From Prochlorococcus sp. AG-355-M18 (GTDB lineage Bacteria > Cyanobacteriota > Cyanobacteriia > PCC-6307 > Cyanobiaceae): 64,000 bases of DNA. The stretch covers positions 1-64,000 of the forward strand of contig QCED01000005.1 of assembly GCA_003280725.1 (NCBI GenBank). The letters are read 5' to 3'. Each line of letters begins with the position of its first letter. Positions within the stretch are counted from its first letter, which is position 1. Both the position numbers and the translations under genes were made by a program. The notes under the pieces were generated by a model, which was not told the origin of the DNA, ran no database searches, and worked only from the letters and a program-made list of their open reading frames with translations. Below are positions 10,725 to 20,979 of the stretch, piece after piece.

Positions 10725-11453
10725 TTATAAATTTTTGAAGCTTAAAAAAGTCTTATACAAATTTTTTTTTAAGGGACCCATCTTTTCAATTACTTCTGGA
10801 TTATTAGGAGATGTTTCAAATTCATTAATGCTTTTAGCAAGTTCTTTAATACTAATTTTATATTTATTTCGCATATTAATAAATTGTCCATAATTACTTT
10901 TTGTTATTAAGTCATTTAATTGTTCACATAAGTCATCTACATAAATTAGATCTATAACTTTATTAGGATTTATAATTTTTAAGGGGTATTTATTAGCAAC
11001 GTTATAACAGAAAGTTGCCACTACAGAATTATAATTCGGTTTACATCCGCTTCCAAATATTCCAGGCATTCTCAAAATATATACTTTATTTTTATAAAAT
11101 CTTTCTAATTCGAGACAAATATATTCAGCTTTTTTTTTACTTTCACCATATGGATTTCTTAAAAGGACTTGACTAGACGATCCATAATACAAGTCAATGT
11201 TTGAATTCTTCTCTAAAATCTTACAAAGTTTTTTTGTGAGTAAAACATTTACTTTCTCTAATTCATTAATATCTTGCGATTGATTACTACCTGCAAAATG
11301 AAAAACTTTATCTATTTTGAAAACTGATTTTTCAAGATCTTCCAAAGTATGTTCTCTAGAAAATTCAAAGACTTTGTGAGAAGTATTAAATCTTAAGTAT
11401 CTAACGAAACTTTTCCCTATAAAACCATTAGATCCTGTTACCAGTATATTCAT
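10725..11453 (-). CDS. CapF/WbjC-like NAD-dependent epimerase/reductase, N-terminal domain only (no cupin)
   Basis: MNILVTGSNGFIGKSFVRYL, VFHFAGSNQSQD, PNYNSVVATFCYNVAN signature; only 242 aa. Confidence 0.78.
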   Translation of the reverse strand: MNILVTGSNGFIGKSFVRYLRFNTSHKVFEFSREHTLEDLEKSVFKIDKVFHFAGSNQSQDINELEKVNVLLTKKLCKILEKNSNIDLYYGSSSQVLLRNPYGESKKKAEYICLELERFYKNKVYILRMPGIFGSGCKPNYNSVVATFCYNVANKYPLKIINPNKVIDLIYVDDLCEQLNDLITKSNYGQFINMRNKYKISIKELAKSINEFETSPNNPEVIEKMGPLKKNLYKTFLSFKNL

Positions 11454-11460
11454 TTTTAAT

Positions 11461-12771
11461 TTAATGTTGTATACTTACAACCTCATTTTCTTGACCAATG
11501 ATTTGAATTAAAGAAGCTAATAAAACTGAGAATAAAATACTAATTTTGCCATCATAATATGTAATATCATTTAAATGCGAGATTAAGAAAATTACAAAAG
11601 ATATAATAAATGGTTTATAGGAAAAATTCTTTTGATAAGATTTTTTTAATGAATTAAGCTTTTCAATTGACTTTTGAAGTATTCTAATTATTAGTAAAAA
11701 AACTAAAGTAGCTAATGGAATTCCAAAATTAGCAGCAAGCTCAATAATCATATTGTGCGTATGCTGATAATTTTGGAATGGAGGCAAGAACATATTTACA
11801 TAAGGAAGAGATCCTGCCCCCCAACCAAATATTGGTTTTTGGGCTATTAATGATATGGCTTTAACCCATATATTTATTCTTGGAGAGTTTAAATTGAGAT
11901 CTATATTAGATAATTTATTAAACAAATGAAATCCATCTATATTTAATAAATTTGGCATTAATAAATTAAAAATAAAAAATCCAAAAATTATAAAAAAGGT
12001 AAAGTAAATGAATTTTCTTATACCAAAAGTTAATAAAAAAATTATCAATAAACCTAAAAAAGCATTTCTTGAATTGGTAACAAGTACAAAGTAGACAAAA
12101 AATATATTTAAGATTAAGAGGAATAATTTGTTTTTATTTATTTTTTCTGAACGTAATAAAGATAATGAGAAAGGTAAACATAAGGTAAGCCACATACCAG
12201 TATAATTTGGGTTGTTGAATAAACCACTTACTCCTCCCCCAGTTATGTTTGGAATATCCATACCTAAAACATATTCATAATTAAACCAAACAACCGTGCT
12301 GAATAATGTTTTAAATGGTCCATAAATATTTAAAAACTTATGCATAAAACAGCTTGCAATAACTGGTATAGTTCCAGATATTAGAAATTTCTGAAATAAT
12401 AATCTTTGCCTTTCACTTTTTAAATATATTTGGAATCCTAAAAAAGCAAAATAAATAGGAATCCAGTTAAATAAGTTAAGCCAAAGTATCGAATTCTGAG
12501 AACCTAATAATTCATCTAATGGATTTGGAAAACTATTAATAATAGTACTTACTACAATAATTATTAAACATATAAAAAAAGCCAAATTATATTTGTTTTT
12601 AAGAAGATTCTCTTTATTTGTAGTGAATGAAAAAAATATTGAGATTAATAAAAGTATTATTCCTATTGGCAAAGCTGAAGGTAGAAAAAATATGCCAAAT
12701 AAAAAAATTAAATTTCCTGATTCTAAATTATTTTCAAAAATATTTTTTTTATATTCTTTTAAAAAATTCAT
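11461..12771 (-). CDS. O-antigen ligase / polymerase-like membrane protein (Wzy_C)
   Basis: Polytopic; 'GLFNNPNYTGMWL', 'NSRNAFLGL', 'PIFGWGAGSLPYVN...QHTHNMIIELAANFGIP'. Confidence 0.88.
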   Translation of the reverse strand: MNFLKEYKKNIFENNLESGNLIFLFGIFFLPSALPIGIILLLISIFFSFTTNKENLLKNKYNLAFFICLIIIVVSTIINSFPNPLDELLGSQNSILWLNLFNWIPIYFAFLGFQIYLKSERQRLLFQKFLISGTIPVIASCFMHKFLNIYGPFKTLFSTVVWFNYEYVLGMDIPNITGGGVSGLFNNPNYTGMWLTLCLPFSLSLLRSEKINKNKLFLLILNIFFVYFVLVTNSRNAFLGLLIIFLLTFGIRKFIYFTFFIIFGFFIFNLLMPNLLNIDGFHLFNKLSNIDLNLNSPRINIWVKAISLIAQKPIFGWGAGSLPYVNMFLPPFQNYQHTHNMIIELAANFGIPLATLVFLLIIRILQKSIEKLNSLKKSYQKNFSYKPFIISFVIFLISHLNDITYYDGKISILFSVLLASLIQIIGQENEVVSIQH

Positions 12772-12891
12772 AAAAACTTGTTTATCAAATATTTGTAGTT
12801 TCTTAAAAATTTATTTTAGTTAAAAATTTATTAAGTATGTAAAAATTGATGAATTTTGAATAATTAATTTAAAATCTATTTATAAAAATTA

Positions 12892-12965
<74 letters not shown>

Positions 12966-13073
12966 GCACTTAAATATTATATCTGAAGATAAGTACACAA
13001 CAAACTATAAATAATTTTAATTAAAATTTTACTTTTTTTAAAGTAAATTACCTTTTTAATAAATTTTTATAGA

Positions 13074-13772
13074 ATGAAGTTTAATTATACAATTAATTTG
13101 GTTAAAAGACTTTCTATAGATCAAAAAGAGGAAATTATTAAAGGTTTTTTGAATGGTCAAAGCCTAGATTTTTTAGCAAAAAATTTTGGATATACTAAAT
13201 TAACTATTTCTAGACATCTAAAAAAATTTTTTGGAAAAGAAGAGTTTGATAATTTAATTAAAGGGGAGAAGCCTCTCAAAAATAAAAAAATAGATAAAAC
13301 AGAAAAGTATAAAACTAATAAAAACAAAAATGATTCAATCTCAATTGAGGATTTTTCACAAGAAGAAAATAATTCACCACTTTTTGATGCAGATTATATT
13401 AAAGATGATTCTTTCATGGAGATTACCCCTTTAAATTTTGATATAGATAATGAGCCTCGAAAAGATTTATCTTCTGTGCCAATAGAAAATGCAGTTTTAC
13501 CAAAAATTGTATATATGATTGTTAATAAAAAAATTGAGTTGGAAACTAAGTTACTTAAGGAATATGCTGATTGGCATTTTCTTCCAGAGGAGGATTTGAA
13601 TAGTAGGACAATTGAAATATATACTGATATTAAAAACGCTAAAAGGGATTGTAAAAAAGAGCAAAAAGTAATAAAGGTACCTAATACGGATGTTTTTAAA
13701 ATCGTATCTAGGATTCTCGTTTCAAGAGGCATAACTCGCATAATTAAAGAAGAGCAACTCATTTCCCTTTAA
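13074..13772 (+). CDS. Conserved cyanobacterial protein with N-terminal helix-turn-helix-like segment
   Basis: N-term 'QKEEIIKGFLNGQSLDFLAKNFGYTKLTISRHLKKFF' reads as HTH; Lys/Asn-rich linker; separate C-terminal domain. Confidence 0.6.
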   Translation: MKFNYTINLVKRLSIDQKEEIIKGFLNGQSLDFLAKNFGYTKLTISRHLKKFFGKEEFDNLIKGEKPLKNKKIDKTEKYKTNKNKNDSISIEDFSQEENNSPLFDADYIKDDSFMEITPLNFDIDNEPRKDLSSVPIENAVLPKIVYMIVNKKIELETKLLKEYADWHFLPEEDLNSRTIEIYTDIKNAKRDCKKEQKVIKVPNTDVFKIVSRILVSRGITRIIKEEQLISL

Positions 13773-13995
13773 ATCTATCGCTAAAAATATTGTCAACTTT
13801 AATAAAACTTCCGGCTATAGATCCCGAAATAAAACTAATCCCAATAATGAAACTTATAGGTAACTCAACAGTTTCATTACTAAAGAAATTTAATTTAGTC
13901 TTGTTTGTACTATTTTGTATACCAATAAAAAGCATTAAAAATAGTGAGCTGTTAAATAATAAAGAAAAAATTATTTTTTTAAATGTAATAATCAT
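13759..13995 (-). CDS. Small membrane protein, two predicted TM
   Basis: 78 aa; two hydrophobic stretches (IIFSLLFNSSLFLMLFIGI; ISFIIGISFISGSIAGSFI). Confidence 0.55.
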   Translation of the reverse strand: MIITFKKIIFSLLFNSSLFLMLFIGIQNSTNKTKLNFFSNETVELPISFIIGISFISGSIAGSFIKVDNIFSDRFKGK

Positions 13996-14009
13996 CTCTT
14001 TAAGATTAT

Positions 14010-14879
14010 CTAGTTTTGATACAAATTATAAATAGTTCTTTTAGAAATGTTATTTTTTTTCGCTAAGTATTTTGATGCCATTGATAAACTTAATCCAGCT
14101 TTTACTAAGAAATGAAGTTCTTTTCTTAATTCATTTTCATCAAAATTTATTTCTTGAGATAATTTAATACCCTCTATCAATATTGTAAATTCTCCTTGAG
14201 GTGTTTTACATTCAAAAAATTCTATTAATTCGTTTATTTTTAATCCGATATGCTCCTCAAACTTTTTTGTTAATTCTCTTGCAACTACAACTCGTCTAGA
14301 GCCGCCACAATATTGTTTTAGTTCTTTCAAAAGTTTTTTAATTCTGTGAGGCGATTCAAAAATAATGGTAGTTTTTGAATTTTTACTTATTTCAATAAGT
14401 AATCTTTCTCTATCTATTTTCTTCTTAGGAAGAAAACCTTCAAATATGAATTTCGAAGATGACAAACCACTTGTTACTAGAGCGGTTATAGCTGAACAAG
14501 GCCCAGGGATGCAAATGACATTAAAACCTAAGGATCTAGCTCTTTTTACTAATTCTTCTCCTGGGTCGCATATCCCTGGCATACCGGCATCACTAACAAG
14601 TGCTATAGATTTGCCAGAATCAAGATCTTCAATGATTTTAATTATTCTTTTTAAAAAATTATATTTATTAAAACTAATAAGGTTATTTGAAATTTTGTAG
14701 TAGCTCATTAATTTTTTAGTCTGACGAGTATCCTCACAAGCTATAAAACAAACATTATTTAATATATTCAACGCTCTTTTAGAAATATCAGAAAGATTAC
14801 CAATAGGAGTACCCACTAAATATAAAGTACTATTTTCAGGTTCAATATTTCTATGAGATAATAAGTTTTTGTTTCCCAT
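14010..14879 (-). CDS. rsmI: 16S rRNA (cytidine1402-2'-O)-methyltransferase
   Basis: LYLVGTPIGNLSDISKRAL, CEDTRQTKKL, LVSDAGMPGICDPGEEL, IPGPCSAITAL. Confidence 0.95.
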   Translation of the reverse strand: MGNKNLLSHRNIEPENSTLYLVGTPIGNLSDISKRALNILNNVCFIACEDTRQTKKLMSYYKISNNLISFNKYNFLKRIIKIIEDLDSGKSIALVSDAGMPGICDPGEELVKRARSLGFNVICIPGPCSAITALVTSGLSSSKFIFEGFLPKKKIDRERLLIEISKNSKTTIIFESPHRIKKLLKELKQYCGGSRRVVVARELTKKFEEHIGLKINELIEFFECKTPQGEFTILIEGIKLSQEINFDENELRKELHFLVKAGLSLSMASKYLAKKNNISKRTIYNLYQN

Positions 14880-14882
14880 ATT

Positions 14883-15785
14883 GTGGTTAGTCTTCCTGAT
14901 GGAGTTGTTATAAATAATCTAATCGAAGATTTAAAGATTTACAGTTGGGAGGCTGCTGATATATTGATGTATTATTCAGAACAAATTAAAAATATTAGTT
15001 ATAAGAGAGAGATTTTAAAATCATTAGATCTTAAAGATCCAGTCACAGAGGCTGACTTAAAAGTTAACGAGAAAATAATAAATAATATTCAAAAAAATTA
15101 CATCAACACAAATTGGGAAATTCTTAGTGAGGAAAATGTAAAGAAGGAATCAAGCAGCCTTCACCTAAATTCAGATTGGTTATGGGTACTTGATCCTCTC
15201 GATGGGACGAAAGATTTTATTCAAGGAACTGGTAATTATGCCATGCATTTGGCTTTAAATTATAGACAAAAACCCTTTATTGGAATTGTGTTAATTCCAG
15301 ATAGGGATGAATTATGGATTTCAGATGGGAAAAAGACTTGGTGTGAAGGTAGGTACAGAAAACATACAAATAAGCTTCTTCATGGAAAGGAATTTCTTCA
15401 AGAGATGGTTTTAGTTACTAGTAAAAATCATAGAAATCCAACTTTAAAAAGATTAATAGATAAAGTTAATTTTAAAAAAGTTACAATTATGGGAAGCATT
15501 GGATGCAAGTTTGCTTCAATTTTAAGGGGTGAAAGTGATGTTTATATCTCTTTAAGCTTGCCAGGTGAAAGTTCACCAAAAGATTGGGATTTTGCAGCCC
15601 CAGAGGCTATTTTAAAAGCTGCAGGAGGCTCAGTTACAGACATTGATAATAAAGAACTATCTTACGGAAAATCAAATTATGAAAAAGGAGGGATTATTAT
15701 TGCATCTAATAATAAACAAAATCATGAAAGATTATGTTTACAAATTAAGGAGGTTATTAAAAAATACAATATTTACCCTCTTTAA
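14883..15785 (+). CDS. cysQ: 3'(2'),5'-bisphosphate nucleotidase / inositol monophosphatase family
   Basis: DPVTEADLKVN, WVLDPLDGTKDFIQGTGNYAMHLAL, DWDFAAPEAIL. Confidence 0.9.
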   Translation: MVSLPDGVVINNLIEDLKIYSWEAADILMYYSEQIKNISYKREILKSLDLKDPVTEADLKVNEKIINNIQKNYINTNWEILSEENVKKESSSLHLNSDWLWVLDPLDGTKDFIQGTGNYAMHLALNYRQKPFIGIVLIPDRDELWISDGKKTWCEGRYRKHTNKLLHGKEFLQEMVLVTSKNHRNPTLKRLIDKVNFKKVTIMGSIGCKFASILRGESDVYISLSLPGESSPKDWDFAAPEAILKAAGGSVTDIDNKELSYGKSNYEKGGIIIASNNKQNHERLCLQIKEVIKKYNIYPL

Positions 15786-15787
15786 AA

Positions 15788-17953
15788 CTAATTAAGAGGT
15801 GCTACTGGTGTAGGAGTTGGTTCTGGATAAGACATCCCTCCGTTCTGTGCAACCCCCCTTAAGGTCAAATTAATCCTACCTCTACTGTCAATCTCGCGAA
15901 CTCTTACAGTTACTTCATCACCTTGTCTAACAACATCTTCAACTCTTTCAACTCTAGCCTCAGACAATTGGGAGATATGAACCATCCCTTCTTTGCCAGG
16001 TAGGATTTCAACAAAAGCTCCAATTGGAATAATTCTTGTAACGACACCAGCGAAAATCTCACCTTCATGAACTTTACGAGTTAACCCTTCTATTATCTTT
16101 TGAGCTTCTTCAGCAGCAGCACCATCATGGGAAGCTATTGTAACAATCCCTCCATCTTCTATGTCTATTTTGGTATTTGTTCTTTCTGTTATTCCCTTAA
16201 TAGTTCTACCCCCTGGCCCAATAACAGTTCCAATAAGTTCTGGATCAATCCTAAAACTTAATAATCTGGGAGCATGAGGGGATAATGATTCTTGAGGTTT
16301 ATCTATTGCTTCTTGCATTTTTTCTAAGATGTGTAACCTTGCAGGACGTGCTTTTTTGATGGCTTCGGAAATAACTGCAACTGATAATCCTGTAATTTTC
16401 ATATCCATTTGTAATGCTGTTATGCCTTTTTCAGTACCAGCAACTTTGAAGTCCATGTCACCAAGGAAATCTTCAATACCTTGAATATCTGTGAGAATTC
16501 TAACCTCTTTACCTTCTTTGATTAATCCCATTGCAGTTCCACTCACAGGAGCTTTTAATGGTACTCCAGCATCTAGTAATGATAATGTACTGCCACATAC
16601 TGATCCCATTGAAGTGGACCCATTTGAACTTAAAACCTCGCTTACAACTCGTAATACATATGGAAAAGTTTCTTTGCCGGGAAGTACAGGAATTATAGCT
16701 CTTTCCGCTAATGCACCATGACCTATTTCTCTTCTGCCAGGAGTTCTCATTGGTCTAGTCTCTCCAACTGAATAAGGTGGAAAATTATAGTGATGCAAGT
16801 AAGTTTTTTCAGTGCTTGGATTTAGATCATCCATTTCTTGCGCGTCACTAGGAGTTCCAAGTGTCGTAGTGGATAAAACTTGCGTTAGACCTCTTTGAAA
16901 TAATGCTGAACCATGAACTCTTTTAGGTAGGATTCCAGCAGAAGCTGAGATTTTTCTGACTTCGTCTAAATTTCTTCCGTCAACCCTTTTGCCATCATTA
17001 ATTATTTGAGACCTCATTAATTTCTTCGTTAATTTTTTAAAGTCAGAGTGAATTAACTTATCATTGTTTGTATTTAAAACTTTTAATTGATTATCGTCTT
17101 TTAAAGATTCAATTTTGGTTTGAATTTCAAGTTTTATTTTTTCAAGTTCAAGATCTCTATCTTCTTTTGACTGATCAAATTTCTTCAAAACTAAGTCAAT
17201 TGACTTAGTACAGTTTTTCTCCAAGTATGAAGATAATGTTTTATCTTCTTCTGGTTCAGATGGTTTAACTTGTTTTAGGCCTAATTCTTTAAGTAAATCA
17301 TCTTGGGCCTTTACAAGTTCTAAAACTGCTTCGTAACCAAAATCTATAGCTTCGATTGTATCCTGCTCTGATAATTGGTTGGCACCTGCTTCAATCATGA
17401 CTATACCATCAGGTGATCCTGCGACAACAATGTCTAGATCTCCTTTTTCAATCTCTCTGTAGCTTGGATTTAGGATGAAATCATCTCCTATTAGCCCAAC
17501 TCTTACAGCAGCCATTGGTCCATAAAATGGAATCTCTCCAAGTAAAGTTGCTATTGAGGCCCCAGTAACAGCCAATACATCTGCTGGAACTCGCTCATCA
17601 AGAGATAGGCAAGATGCCACTATTTGAATCTCCTCTCTCATCCATGAGGGAAAAAGTGGCCTCATTGGCCTATCAATTAGTCTTGAAATTAAAGTTGCTC
17701 TTTCTGGAGGGCGACCCTCTCTTCTCATAAATCCGCCAGGGATTCTCCCAGCAGCATAAAGTTTTTCCTCATAGTCACATATCAGAGGTAGAAAGTCTGA
17801 AGCTTCTTTTTTTACTGTTTTTGTTGCTGTAACCAATAGAGAAGTGTCACCACACTCAATCATTACTGATCCATTTGCTTGAGGAGCATATAGTCCTGTA
17901 GTTAGTCGTATCTCTCGTCCGTCAAACGTGATCGACTTATTTTGTCCTTCCAC
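15788..17953 (-). CDS. pnp: Polyribonucleotide nucleotidyltransferase
   Basis: [36 protein letters not shown] ([16 protein letters not shown]) and S1 domains. Confidence 0.98.
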   Translation of the reverse strand: MEGQNKSITFDGREIRLTTGLYAPQANGSVMIECGDTSLLVTATKTVKKEASDFLPLICDYEEKLYAAGRIPGGFMRREGRPPERATLISRLIDRPMRPLFPSWMREEIQIVASCLSLDERVPADVLAVTGASIATLLGEIPFYGPMAAVRVGLIGDDFILNPSYREIEKGDLDIVVAGSPDGIVMIEAGANQLSEQDTIEAIDFGYEAVLELVKAQDDLLKELGLKQVKPSEPEEDKTLSSYLEKNCTKSIDLVLKKFDQSKEDRDLELEKIKLEIQTKIESLKDDNQLKVLNTNNDKLIHSDFKKLTKKLMRSQIINDGKRVDGRNLDEVRKISASAGILPKRVHGSALFQRGLTQVLSTTTLGTPSDAQEMDDLNPSTEKTYLHHYNFPPYSVGETRPMRTPGRREIGHGALAERAIIPVLPGKETFPYVLRVVSEVLSSNGSTSMGSVCGSTLSLLDAGVPLKAPVSGTAMGLIKEGKEVRILTDIQGIEDFLGDMDFKVAGTEKGITALQMDMKITGLSVAVISEAIKKARPARLHILEKMQEAIDKPQESLSPHAPRLLSFRIDPELIGTVIGPGGRTIKGITERTNTKIDIEDGGIVTIASHDGAAAEEAQKIIEGLTRKVHEGEIFAGVVTRIIPIGAFVEILPGKEGMVHISQLSEARVERVEDVVRQGDEVTVRVREIDSRGRINLTLRGVAQNGGMSYPEPTPTPVAPLN

Positions 17954-18124
17954 TTTTTAAATTATAAATCTATACATAATTTATTCTTACATTTTATAGG
18001 GACATATTGAGTAAATTATTTAGATAAGCTATAAAAATTTTTAAAAATGTCCTGAAATTGCATTTTTATTTTCTCAAATATATCTTTTTTCTGTAAAAAT
18101 TTAATACTGAAAAAAGAAACAATA

Positions 18125-18427
18125 CTACCAACTTGATTTAACTACCCCAGGAAGTTCTCCATTATGAGCTCTCTGCCTTAATTGATTCCTGCAAAGACCA
18201 AAGTCTCTGTAAACTCCTCTTGGTTTACCAGTTGCCCAACATCTATTCCTTACCCTATTGGGAGCAGAGTTTCTTGGAAGTGCTTGAATTTTTCTATGTA
18301 TTTCTAGCCTTTTCATTGGATCTTTTGCTGAATTGAATTCATCTAATAAAGCTTTTCTTTTTGCAGCATATTTTTTAACTAGCTTTTTGCGTTTGACCTC
18401 TCTAGCAATCATTGACTTTTTTGCCAT
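18125..18427 (-). CDS. rpsN: 30S ribosomal protein S14
   Basis: [17 protein letters not shown]...[40 protein letters not shown]. Confidence 0.98.
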   Translation of the reverse strand: MAKKSMIAREVKRKKLVKKYAAKRKALLDEFNSAKDPMKRLEIHRKIQALPRNSAPNRVRNRCWATGKPRGVYRDFGLCRNQLRQRAHNGELPGVVKSSW

Positions 18428-18487
18428 TTAAAAGAAATTAATACTATCTAGTATATTAACAGCTCGGCTAACAATTTTTGAATTTTT

Positions 18488-19567
18488 TTATTGCTTTAAT
18501 AATCTTTGTACGATTATAAGTTGACTTGTATCTCTAATTATAAGAAGCACACTTAGCCCGACTAAAAGAAAAAAACTGGACTGAGTAACAACCATTTGTA
18601 TCTTAACTGGTACAGGTTTACCCCTAAACCCTTCAATTAAAGTGAAAACAAGTTGACCTCCATCCAAGAGAGGTAAAGGTAATGAATTGAGCACTGCCAA
18701 ATTAATAGATATTAAAGCTGCAAATAATAATATTCCATTTCCTCCTTGTTGAGATAGTTGAGCCCCAATTTCAACGATTTTGACTGGCCCACTTAATTGT
18801 TGTGCTGTTGATGAGAAATTTGTAATTAATCCTTTATATCCTTGTATGGTTTTTACCAAAAGTGAGGAAAACTCATTATTAGCATATTTAAAAAGTTCGT
18901 ATAAGTTTTTTGTTTTTTGAGTTTCTTTCCTAATGTTGGGCTGTAATTGAGCTCCAATTGTCCCTTTCCCATCAACATTTTTTGGTACCAAAGTTAAATC
19001 TTTAAAACCTCCCTCCCTCTCAACTTTAATTAAAAATGGGGTTTCTGATGAATTTTGAATCTTTTTTACTAAAGTGGAAACAGCTTGATCACCAACTCCT
19101 AAAGTAACAGCATCAATTTTTAAGATTTTATCTCCTGGTTCTAAGCCTGCTAGCGAAGCAGCTTTTTCAGGTTGAGTAGCTAAAACTAAAATTCCAGGTT
19201 CGGGGTCAAAGGGAATTCCAATAGTAGTTACATTAATGATTAATATGGTGTAGGCGAGGATTAGATTGGCGAATACTCCTGCTGAAATCACAATAACTTT
19301 CTGAATTATTGGCCTATTTTTTAAAAGATTTGGATCTTTAGGGTCAATACTATTTAGTTCTTCATCAGGGAAGGAAACAAAGCCACCTAAAGGAAAAGCT
19401 CTTAATGAATAGGTTATATCTTTATATTTTTTCTGAATTATAGAAGGGCCAAAACCAATCGAGAATCCATCAACATAGATACCTTGTAAAATTGCTGCGA
19501 GAAAATGACCCATCTCATGAAAAAAAATGAGAAATCCCAGAACTGTTATTGAGGTTAAAACATTCAT
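18488..19567 (-). CDS. rseP: Site-2 intramembrane metalloprotease (RseP family) with PDZ domain
   Basis: FFHEMGHFLAA HExxH motif, PDZ region, LPLPLLDGGQLVF. Confidence 0.94.
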   Translation of the reverse strand: MNVLTSITVLGFLIFFHEMGHFLAAILQGIYVDGFSIGFGPSIIQKKYKDITYSLRAFPLGGFVSFPDEELNSIDPKDPNLLKNRPIIQKVIVISAGVFANLILAYTILIINVTTIGIPFDPEPGILVLATQPEKAASLAGLEPGDKILKIDAVTLGVGDQAVSTLVKKIQNSSETPFLIKVEREGGFKDLTLVPKNVDGKGTIGAQLQPNIRKETQKTKNLYELFKYANNEFSSLLVKTIQGYKGLITNFSSTAQQLSGPVKIVEIGAQLSQQGGNGILLFAALISINLAVLNSLPLPLLDGGQLVFTLIEGFRGKPVPVKIQMVVTQSSFFLLVGLSVLLIIRDTSQLIIVQRLLKQ

Positions 19568-19576
19568 TATTTTATA

Positions 19577-20854
19577 TTAAGCAGTTTTTAGGGAATCTGA
19601 TCCAAAATATGGAACTAGAGCATCTGGAATCTTAACGCTTCCATCTTTTTGTTGACCATTCTCAAGAATCGCAGCCATTGTCCTTCCAATTGCAAGACCA
19701 CTACCATTTAAGGTGTGTAAATATGTATTTTTATTATTAATTTTTGATCTTATTGATGATCTGCGTGATTGAAAGTCTAGACAATTGCTACAACTTGAAA
19801 TTTCTCTATAACATTTACTGCTGGGAAGCCAGACTTCAAGGTCAAAAGTTCTACTAGAAGAAAAGCCTAAATCACCAGTACATATATCTACTAATCTGTA
19901 AGGTAAGTTGAGCTTTTTTAAAATGCTTTCTGCATCAGAAGTAATCTTTTTATGAGCCTCTTGAGATTTACTTGGATCACAAAACCAATATAATTCAACC
20001 TTATTAAATTGATGTAGTCTTATTAAACCTTTAGTATCTCTTCCATAAGTCCCAGCTTCTCTCCTGAAACATGGGCTATATGCAACATACTTAATTGGTA
20101 ATTGCTGGGGATCAATTATCTCATTTTTATGAAAAGCAGTTAGTGGAACTTCAGCTGTTGGAGAAAGCCATAAATCGTCATTAGAGCACTTAAAACTCTC
20201 ATTAGAAAATTTGGGTAATTGCCCAGATCCCTTAAGACTTTCTGAATTTACTAAAGCTGGCAGCATTAACTCAAAATAACCATTTTTAGTGTGTATATCG
20301 AGCATGAAATTTATTAATGCCCTCTCCAATCTGGCGCCGTCACCAATAAGGGTGATAAAACGACTTTTTGATATTTTTGTGGATTTTATAGAGTCAAAAA
20401 GGTTAAGATTTTCACCTATTTCCCAATGAGATTTAAGACCCTCTGCTATTAAGGGATCTCCCCAAGTTTTTATTTGAATATTATTACTTTCGTTTTTCCC
20501 AATAGGTGCGTCTTTGCTAGGAAAATTTGGTAAATTAGAAATCTCATTTTTTATTTGTTCATCTAATATTCTTTGCTTCTCTTCAAATTCAGAAATTTTA
20601 CTTCTGTATTCGTTTCCTTTTTTCTTTAAATTCTTTATTTCTTGAGAATCATTATTTTGACATTTATTAATTTCTTGACCAATTAATTTACTTAACTTTT
20701 TACTTTCAGATTGGAGGCTGGATATCTCTATATCAATTTCCTTTTTTTTAATTGTTAATTCATTTATGTTCGATATATTAAAAGCTTTCCCTCTTAAAGA
20801 TAAACTCTCTTCAACGGATTTTGGATGTTCTCTTATTAATTTTTGATCTAACAC
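19577..20854 (-). CDS. serS: Seryl-tRNA synthetase
   Basis: [18 protein letters not shown] coiled coil; [44 protein letters not shown]. Confidence 0.98.
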   Translation of the reverse strand: MLDQKLIREHPKSVEESLSLRGKAFNISNINELTIKKKEIDIEISSLQSESKKLSKLIGQEINKCQNNDSQEIKNLKKKGNEYRSKISEFEEKQRILDEQIKNEISNLPNFPSKDAPIGKNESNNIQIKTWGDPLIAEGLKSHWEIGENLNLFDSIKSTKISKSRFITLIGDGARLERALINFMLDIHTKNGYFELMLPALVNSESLKGSGQLPKFSNESFKCSNDDLWLSPTAEVPLTAFHKNEIIDPQQLPIKYVAYSPCFRREAGTYGRDTKGLIRLHQFNKVELYWFCDPSKSQEAHKKITSDAESILKKLNLPYRLVDICTGDLGFSSSRTFDLEVWLPSSKCYREISSCSNCLDFQSRRSSIRSKINNKNTYLHTLNGSGLAIGRTMAAILENGQQKDGSVKIPDALVPYFGSDSLKTA

Positions 20855-20979
20855 TCTTTTTTTGTTTATACCTTAAACAAGATAGTTAATCTAAATTCAT
20901 AATTAGGGATTTTTGATAAAAAATTAACTTAATTAATGATTCCTGACTTTTGCAAATTTCTTAATAAATTAAATTTTGG

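Noticed and set aside
13394-13762. 122-aa minus-strand ORF
   Set aside because: Lies wholly inside the 13074-13772 gene on the opposite strand; no domain recognised.
14365-14700. 111-aa plus-strand ORF
   Set aside because: Antisense to rsmI.
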